The notes below the pieces were generated by a model. That model was not told the origin of the DNA. It made no database searches and was given only the letters and a program-made list of their open reading frames with translations. From Ischnura elegans (taxonomy: Eukaryota > Arthropoda > Insecta > Odonata > Coenagrionidae), in NCBI RefSeq assembly GCF_921293095.1, contig NC_060258.1, positions 7,888,607-7,952,606 on the forward strand: a DNA stretch of 64,000 nt. Reading direction: 5' to 3'. A program made the position numbers and the translations under genes. Below are positions 23,901 through 32,900 of this stretch, piece after piece; position 1 is the stretch's first letter; every line of letters starts with the position of its first letter.

Positions 23901-26900
23901 TTCCTATGTGAGTCTTGCAATTGAGTGAGATTCTTCTCCCAGATCTTCTTGTTCCTTTCAATAGAAGTTGCACTTACCTTATGAGACATTATGATTTCAA
24001 ATTGCAGTTGGAGACTTGGGACAACTCAATAAGAAATTAAGAATAAGAATATCACAAACGTATTCAGTTATACAGTTAAAAATTGAAAACAAAAGAATGT
24101 TCTAGAACTTTCTGGACACTTCTATTAAGTAATATAAAATACAATACTGTCCTAGATGACTTCCGAGAGTCTTACAAACATCCAGACTACTCTATAGAGT
24201 TGCATCATAGAGATTGAGATCTTTTTAGAATGTTTGACAAGACTAGAAAGAACAGGGATGTACCCTTATATGACTGAAATTCTAATTAGAAATTTCTTGT
24301 TGGGGGTGACTTTTTTATAAAATAGAACAAAACTAAGACTTCTGACATTATTTTTGGGCAAAAGTTCATCCTTTTTGTGACACAGGAAATCAAATTTTGT
24401 ACAAAAAGTCATAACCCTAAATTGCTCCTATATGGAAGTGAGGCATGGACAATTACAGCAGCACTGAGGCCTTCAAAATGTGGAGCCATAGAAGAAGAAT
24501 GTTCTAGAACTTTCTGGACACTTCTATTAAGTAATATAAAATGCAATACTGTCCTAGATGACTTCCGAGAGTCTCACAAACATCCAGACTACTCTATAGA
24601 GTTGCATCATACAGATTGAGATCTTTTTAGAATGTTTGACAAGACTCTAGAAAGAACAGGGATGTACCCTTATATGACTGAAATTCTAATTAGCAATTTC
24701 TTGTTGGGGGTGACTTTTTTATAAAATGGAACAAAACTAAGACTTCTGACGTTATTTTTTGGCAAAAGTTCATCCTTTTTGTGACACAGGAAATCAAATT
24801 TTGTGCAAAAAGTCATAACCCTAAATTGCTCCTATATGGAAGTGAGGCATGGACAATTACAGCAGCACTGAGGCCTTCAAAATGTGGAGCCATAGAAGAA
24901 TGATAACAGTCAAATGGATAGACCAAGTTAGTAATGAGGAAGCTCTTAAGAAGAGTAGTGTTGAGATCATGTGCCAATCAGTGACATTTAGTATATATTT
25001 TACTTGGGGGTACAATGGTTTTCTCAACTTTCACATTGGTTTTGTTTCTGTATTCTCCACAGAAAAACAGAGTAATGGCTGTTCAAACTGGAAGAAAAAG
25101 GACACAGTCCCAAATTCTCCATATGAACACAGGCAAAGGTCAGCGGAAGAAGCAGGGCCGTGATGAGGAAAATAATGAAATTTCACGTTTGAGAATTCAG
25201 GAAGGCGAAGAGAGGATAGCAGAGTTGAAGAAAGAGAGGGAGGAGTACAAAGCACAGTTCCTTCAACTTTCGTCTAATTTGGCAGAGATCGTCAAGGTAA
25301 ACCTTGAGATGCACAAGATGCTGGCAGAAAACCATGGATCAGTGAGTCGTGGCTCAGCACAGACTAATGGTGAGCAATGCTTTGATTTTAAGTATAGATT
25401 TGGACGTTATCATGTAATTTCCTCTTATTTCGAATTTATTGTGATACAGGCGGTCCTCGACTTTCGTACAATTCGCACTTACGTACGTTCAAAATTGACA
25501 CCTTTTACATGACTTCCGTACGCTAAATTCCGACTTTCGGACGTTGGTCTGTATTTTTTAAATTCCCGCTATGCTTACCGCGCATCCCAACTTTCAATTT
25601 TTTCAAATGGCAGTATATGCGAACGATGCGAATAATACGAACGTATACAATGAAGGGCATTGTTGGTAGTTGACTCTAATCTAAATTATTTATTTGGGAG
25701 AGAGACTGCCTGCTATAGGCTCCTTCATCAAGAGAAGAAGAAAGCCTTCATTGGAGAGATTTTTCAATAATGTTGACTAGACATCATCAAATAGCTTTCA
25801 ATAAAACTAGTAAGTTCTTCTTTCGAATTGTGTTTTTTTCGTTTGAGTGCTGTATAATTCAAGTACAACTTCAGCAACGATATTGCACGAAATATCGCCC
25901 GAATTCCGTTTGTCTTTTGTCTCTTTTCAATAACATGCGAAATATACGCGATCACGAATGTCACCTGCCGATTGTCGAATTTTGGTGTGAAAATTAAAAG
26001 GTATCCAGAGTGCGGGTTCAACAATTACATTTTGTTATGCTTCTTGTCTTTTTATTTTTAGTGGACGTAATAAGTAGAACGTAACTTAAACGGCAAGAGG
26101 AAGTTTCACTCGATAGCCAACGGAGTTCTTGTTTTTTTTCTTTTACTTACAGTTTCTGCGTATTTTCAAAAGAAATTATATGATTTGAGGAATATTAATT
26201 AACATACTATTAAAATTTAGTGAATTGAAATAAAATCCGTGAAAAAAAGGTTTTAGTGCGTACATTCCGCTCTTTTGGAACATAACCCCTAATTAGTATG
26301 GAAGTCAATGGTTCAACTTTCGTACAAGTTTTCGGGAACGCATTGTGTACGAAAGTCGAGGACCGCCTGTACTTCAGTGTATTTGCTATGTTGGTAGAGT
26401 ATTCTATTGTTGCAATTTTTATGCTATTCTTTCACAAATGGTGACGGGACTGCTTATGGATACTGCTTATGGCCAAATTTATTTTGATGTATCTTTAGCT
26501 GCTGTAGAAGGCACTGAAGGTAATAAGGGATGGATGGTGGCTGTTGAAATGAAATATATATTTTTATGATAAGCGCAAGGCCGTGATGGGATTCTTATAA
26601 TTTTAGGTTCGTGTGTTGTGCTGCCTACAGGCAACATTTCTAACGTCATCAGCATTTCTGGTGAGTAAAAATATCTGAAGTTGCTGTTATAATATCTTCA
26701 CTTATTTCGTATAATTTATGTGCCCACTCTCTACCGTCACAGGTGCAGCACTTCAGGGGAAAGAAGTACCAATGGAAGTGCTATCATTACCATTTAATGA
26801 TGATGACGGTAAGGAATGTTTAATAGTGGAGAAGAATTTGTTGCAATGGTGGGTGCAAAGGTATGTACTGATTTGCATGAAATGTTTTTTTCATTCCAGA

Positions 26901-29900
26901 ATTTGATTTGGCAGAGCCAAGAGTGGAAATCATTGAAAATGCTGAGCGTATTCATGGTGAGTCGCATTAAATATTATTGATTGGGTGTATTTATAGATTT
27001 CTTGTAATATTTCTGCATTTAATCGAAGATAATAATAACTGCCTCCAATTTTATTTTTTCCTTCTTTCTCTTTAGGTTGTGTTGCTAATAACGCATCAAA
27101 GGAACCGGAGGTGGGCTCCCTCAGCGATGACAAGACTGAAGTAAGCGTAAATCTCTATTGCCGCTTCGAAGATCACAATTAAATCTATCATGCTACAATT
27201 ATTAATCATGCCTTTCAGATTTACATGGGTCACAACGTCTGGCTCAGCACGGAGCGGTGGAATGGCGTCCGCAGTAACACGGACGATTCTAAATTTGTTA
27301 AGGACTTAGCATTTGCCATTTATGGACAAAAGTTGGAGAATATGAGTGTCACTGGAAGGAAGTGTCCGTGGAAGGATATTCCTCCCAAAGAAGCAATGAA
27401 TCCTTCGAAGCTTGCTGTGATAAAAGGTATGCGTTTGTACGCCATTTTAGTGGCAGCCGAATCTTTGCATAAATAGGTGTAATAGTACCCATGATAAAAA
27501 GAAGAACACAATGGTAATTTCCACACTTTTAATGTCACAACTCATCAACCGACCATGGTTTCAACACGTAAGTGTCATTTTCAAGGTGAAAAACCCAGTA
27601 CTCTCTCAGTATATATACCCAGGCCAAGGTAGGAGGTGGGGGCATATGGAATTAGGTGTGGGGGAGTGGGAGGGGAAACGGTTTTGGTGAACAAGTGAGC
27701 GAAGGACGAGAACACATCGAGTGGGTCTGAGTGAAGGTCAGGGTTTTGACGTCATGGGGATATATTTTAAGAAAGGAGAGTCGGTACAAAATAAAACATC
27801 ATTACAAAGTCCATCCGGGCTATTGGCAATTTAGAATTTTTCCATAAAATCTAGTTTTAGCCCTTTGTCAATACAATGTAAAATATGTATGTCAAAATTG
27901 CTAAAATGGTTAACAGAGGCATTAATGATTAGCGAAACAAGATTTCCCGTCATTGTATACAAAACTTCTTCTATGTTCCTTCACTCTGTCTTTGAACCTT
28001 CTTTCAGTCTGACCAACATAACAAATTCCACAACCGTCACATTTTAATTTGTACACTCCAGTTCTGTCCATTCGATCGTATTTGTCCTGAGAATTAAATA
28101 AAATCTTGTAAAATTTTGTACGTAATAGTACGGTGCGTGTGTAATGTAAAAGGTTATGTCCTTGCTTTAGAGAGAGTTTGGTTATGGAGGTAGTGTTAGT
28201 CTTCTTGGTTAGGGGCTGCATTAGAGTGCTCAAGAGGCCTGTGTTAGCTCATGGGCTGTTGGGATTGCTCTTGATGCCCAAACAATAGCACTGGAATCAC
28301 TGGACCTGAACTGCAGATTGGACAGAGATGACTTGTTAACAATTGGGTGGTCTCCTATTATTTTTCAATTGCCTAAATCGAAAGATTATTACTCATGGAG
28401 TATGCATTTTACGCTTTATTTTTTTTAAATGACGATATCTATTTTTTGCGATTAAATGAAAAGTGAAAATTTTCAAGCACCCGAAAACGCAACGGCTGAG
28501 TATGGATGCTGGGAAAAGCCTGTGTGACGTCATTCTGGTTCCCGCTGACACCGCGTGAGGTGATCTTGGGGTGAGGATATGTGTGCCGCTGTGATGCAGG
28601 CTGCTAGCAGGTAGCGCTTGGCTTAAATAAGGACTATTAATACCCCTTTAAACGAAGAAAACTTTCCAACCATAGGCAGTTTTAATAGGTGATTATTAAG
28701 ACATGTTTCCCTGAGCTCTGTGCCTCATGCATGCATTGGTAACCTCAGACGATATATAACTCCTATCCTCTCGTGTAGAAACTAGGTCCCTGTGACGTCA
28801 CGTGGAGTGGCATCCCATGGGCGCCAATCTGGCCTTTTTCAAATGAGGATAAAATTTGACCCTTGCCATTCGTCTAAACCGGTATTTCAAAAACCAAATA
28901 ATTTGTGTATTATGAATACACTAATGGTGACTAACGAATCGCAATCAATGCCTTCCGTTTTCTTTGATGAAGGAAACTACCCTATTGGGTGGTCTCCTAT
29001 TATTTTTCAATTGCCTAAATCGAAAGATTATTACTCATGGAGTATGCATTTTACGCTTTATATTTTTTAAATGACGATATCTATTTTTTGCGATTATGTG
29101 AAAAGTGAAAATTTTCAAGCACCCGAAAACGCAACGGCTGGGTATGGATGCTGGGAAAAGCCTGTGTGACGTCATTCTGGTTCCCGCTGACACCGCGTGA
29201 GGTGATCTTGGGGTGAGGATATGTGTGCCGCTGTGATGCAGGCTGCTAGCAGGTAGCGCTTGGCTTAAATAAGGACTATTAATACCCCTTTAAACGAAGG
29301 AAACTTTCTGACCATAGGCAGTTTTAATAGCTGATTATTAAGAGAGATTCCCTGAGCTCTGTGCCTCATGCAATCATTGGTAATCTCAGACGATTATGAA
29401 CTCCTATATACTCACATAGAAACTAGGTCCCTGTGACGTCACACGGAGTGGCATCGCATGGGCGCCAATCAGGCCTTTTTCAAGTGAGGTTATAATTTAC
29501 CGTTGCCATTCGTCTAAACCGGTATTTCTAAAACCAAATAATTTGTATATTATTAATACACTTGTGGTGGGCAACGTATCGCAATCAATGCCTTTCGTTT
29601 TCTTTGATGAAGGAAACTACTCTATTTCAGGAGTTCCCAGGGTAGCTTTTTTTACTCATTGGAGTTCAATTTTATTTTCACATAGTGTGGATGTGTACTC
29701 TGTACTCTTGGTTTACAAAATGTTAATTTCAATCAGCCTCTTACATATCCAGCCTCTCGCACTTCCTCTAGCTCACATAATATCGAGCCATGTACATTGC
29801 CGTGAAATAAAATGATGAATCTGAAATGAGAATTTAAGTTAGCAAACTACAGCACCTCTCGATTATCCGAGCCAATGATGGGGAGAAATGGCACGAATAA

Positions 29901-32900
29901 TCGGAAACACACGGATAATCCAAACTTTAACTTTTATTTTTTTTAAATGTTCATAATTAAGGTAAATCGAACAATTTATTATTATATACGCACATTTTCT
30001 GTTAGTTTAGATTGCTTTTCGGGTTCACTAAGAGCTTTCTTCACGAGACCGCGATCTTTTTAGCGATGATAACATGATTGTACTCATCTTCCTACTGGTC
30101 CATATAAGATCTGGAAGTATTACGCTTGGGAAAAGGAACACGGAGCTTCCGTGAATGCAGCTAGCACACGATGGCATCCGTTTTACGAAGGGGATTCTAA
30201 CGGAAGTAATAAGCCCAGTGTATCCTAACATTAAAATGCAGTCATTCTGGTGATTTTGCGTCCCATTTTATTTTTTATAAATATCGCGGAAAATATTGAG
30301 CGGGAGTGAAAGTCATGCACGGATAATCCACAACACGGGTATACAACAGCCGGATAATTGGGAGTCTGCTGTATTATAATTCCAAAACAATGAATTTGTT
30401 TCTAACTGTGTGATCATACATCAGTATAATTTCGTGCATAATGGCATCAATTGAACTTCAAATTATTAACTGTTATATTTAATTTATTTTCAGACTTCTA
30501 TTTAAGAAAGGTGCAGAAGGATAATAACATGTTCTCTCTGCTCTGCAAGAGGAAAGATGGAAATTTAATGGTTGATGAAAAGAAAGTGAACAGAAATATA
30601 TGTCAATGGATTGGAGAAAAAAGTGCCAACCTAGCCAAGAGGAAGAAGGCAGTGTAGCTTATGGAGAAATAAATTTTTGAAAGTTATCATTTTTTTATTT
30701 CCTCTTGCCTGACTGGTCTTGTAATCCACAGGTTTAATGTACGACTGGTTGATGTACAACAACCTGGAGATTTGGCCGAAATTATTTTTTTATTTCTAAA
30801 ATTTATTCTTGCAAATTACATGACGATCACATACATTTTTTGTCGATGTGCTTTTATCACAACTTTCTTCTTTATTGTTTTTTGTAGCTTTATATTTTTT
30901 ATTTTTCTGACCTACTAGATTAACTTGTTTATCCATTATGAATCTACCTGTAAATTTATACGTGTACGATGTGCGTGTAAATTTATAGGCAAACCTCTTT
31001 GTAGTGTACCTCCTTATCTCATAAAGCCTCCACTTATCATACCAAGGAGACACACCCTACATGGCGTAACTACCTCCGCAAATTGTACCGAGACAACTAG
31101 AGACCATTAATGCAGCCACAATTACGTACATGGAATGACATTCTGTACAATTAACGTTTCACACTTGGCGGTGAATTCTTCTCGGGTTTCCATCCGGGTG
31201 AGCTCCATTTCCATCGCTGCCGACGTTTCGATAGAATCCTTTTCTATCGTCATCAGGGCCGATGATGCCAGTAGGAAAGTGCCAGGTTTATATATCCTCG
31301 GTCGTTATGTTGGGTCGTTCTGATTGGCGGAGAAAGAGTACAGGTTTTACTGTCCTGACATTTTTTTAAGCTTTGTAGAATTTCAATCAATTTTCCAGGC
31401 TTAATAGCTATTAAGTTAGAAAATACAAGATAATAAGGCTACAAGTCTGGATTATTGCTATTTTTAATGCTAAAATTTTCTTCAAAAATTGCTGTAGTGT
31501 AACTTTTTTGTGGGTTTTAGTGTAACTTCAATAATCTTTCTTGAAAATCACCTCCAATATTCTTCCCTGATCCATTTTCCCTCTCAATCTTTCAAAAGGA
31601 TCATTTAGCTCTTTTTCCCATGCCTCCTTTTTCCTTTTTTGGCCACACCAGCAATGCTGGCAGTGATCAGGTGGCGGCATTATGAACTATTGTCATCATG
31701 GTAATGCATATTCAGATGATGACCTAAGTGATGATATTGGTTGTGTAAACAGTGCATCGGTACTTAAAAAACATGACCTCTTGTTGAGTTTAGACAGACT
31801 TTTTGGAGATCGAATTTGTTTTCCCATAGTTCATATTTGTAAACTTTGCTTGGATTGTTAGAATAATTATCAGTAGATATGATGTGATATGATGGTAAAG
31901 AGAATTATATCGAAGGTATAGTTACCTATTGCATGAATATATCGTTAAAATGTGGGCTAAAATAATTCAAGGCTTTTTCTCTGTCAAATAAAATGGGAAA
32001 ATGTTGAATGAGAGTGTTTAAGGAATTTTTATTTTGTAGAAAAAAAAATCTGAGGAAATTTCCTAATTTGGATGTACTGTGGCTTTAGAAATCATAGTTT
32101 TAGTAACTTTTCTGTTAAAACAGTTGTAATTTTCCTGTTCATTCATGATGTATGTGTTGATGTTAACTTTCAGCCTACTTTTACCACAAATGGATACCTA
32201 AATGAGAATTGGACAGTGGCCTGTGTGTCTACGAAGGAGGAAGTAGGTGAGTGCTCTTGAAGGTTTGCATAAGACTCTTTTACATCGATAGCTGGTGAGA
32301 ACTTATTGAGAAGGATGAAACATCTTAATTAGCCATCCATCTGTACTTTCTTCAGTTTATGTGCCAGTTGAAAAGAGGAAGGATTTATCAAGACTTACTC
32401 TTGTGTAGTTGTCTATTGGTTTTCTAATGATCTTCTGATGAAAAAGAATTTCCTTCTGCTGGTTTTTGGACTATTTTCTCCAATTGTTTGAAAATCTTTC
32501 TTTATTTTTCAGGAAAATTAAGTAATTTTGGGAGTCAAAGATTCATATTTTTTATTTTATTTTAGCCAACATTTTACATTCTAGACTGATTTATAGAAAG
32601 AAAGTAACGCTATTGTTATAGTTATTTGCAAGGTTAACCCTTAGAGTGCGGGGACATTTTAATGTATACGTTTTGTATGCTGACTGTCGCATTTACCTAA
32701 AATTTTGATAGTTACCTGTAAATCCTACACTTTTATAGTTTCCGTAAGGATTGCAAAAGCCTGTGTGACACTTTCCAATTTTTTGGCCAATGAATTGGCC
32801 TGCAATATTGTAAAAAATATTGGGCGTGACGTACCGTACAACACGTATCAATATTTACGCCAATATAGGCCATAACAGTGTTCAAACGTTCCCCTAGCGA

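Larger units (their letters stand above)
21927..24420 (-). mobile_element. hAT-like DNA transposon of an unnamed lineage
   Basis: The ends are TTAGGATTATGACTTGTTTG (left) and the complement of TTAGGGTTATGACTTTTTGT (right). Inner similarity extends about 100 bp, through GTTGGGGGTGAC. The flanking LINE repeats TGCTCC at each junction, consistent with a target duplication of 6-8 bp. A decayed minus-strand transposase fills the interior. The 234-bp Tigger MITE at 22503 is a later insertion. Confidence 0.65.
21854..24955 (+). pseudogene. LINE reverse-transcriptase C-terminus, split by a DNA transposon
   Basis: The left piece (21854-21926) reads LLTAGNLNMEVKKQFVRTYI, WSMLL. The right piece (24422 onward, and again 24826-24955) reads LLYGSEAWTITAA, then EAFKMWSHRRM and VKWIDQVSNEEALKK. 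Together they form the familiar LLYG-E-WT ... F-MW--RRM ... W-D-V-NEE block that ends many insect LINE RT proteins. The transposon at 21927-24420 lies exactly between them. Frameshifts remain inside the right piece. Confidence 0.7.
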
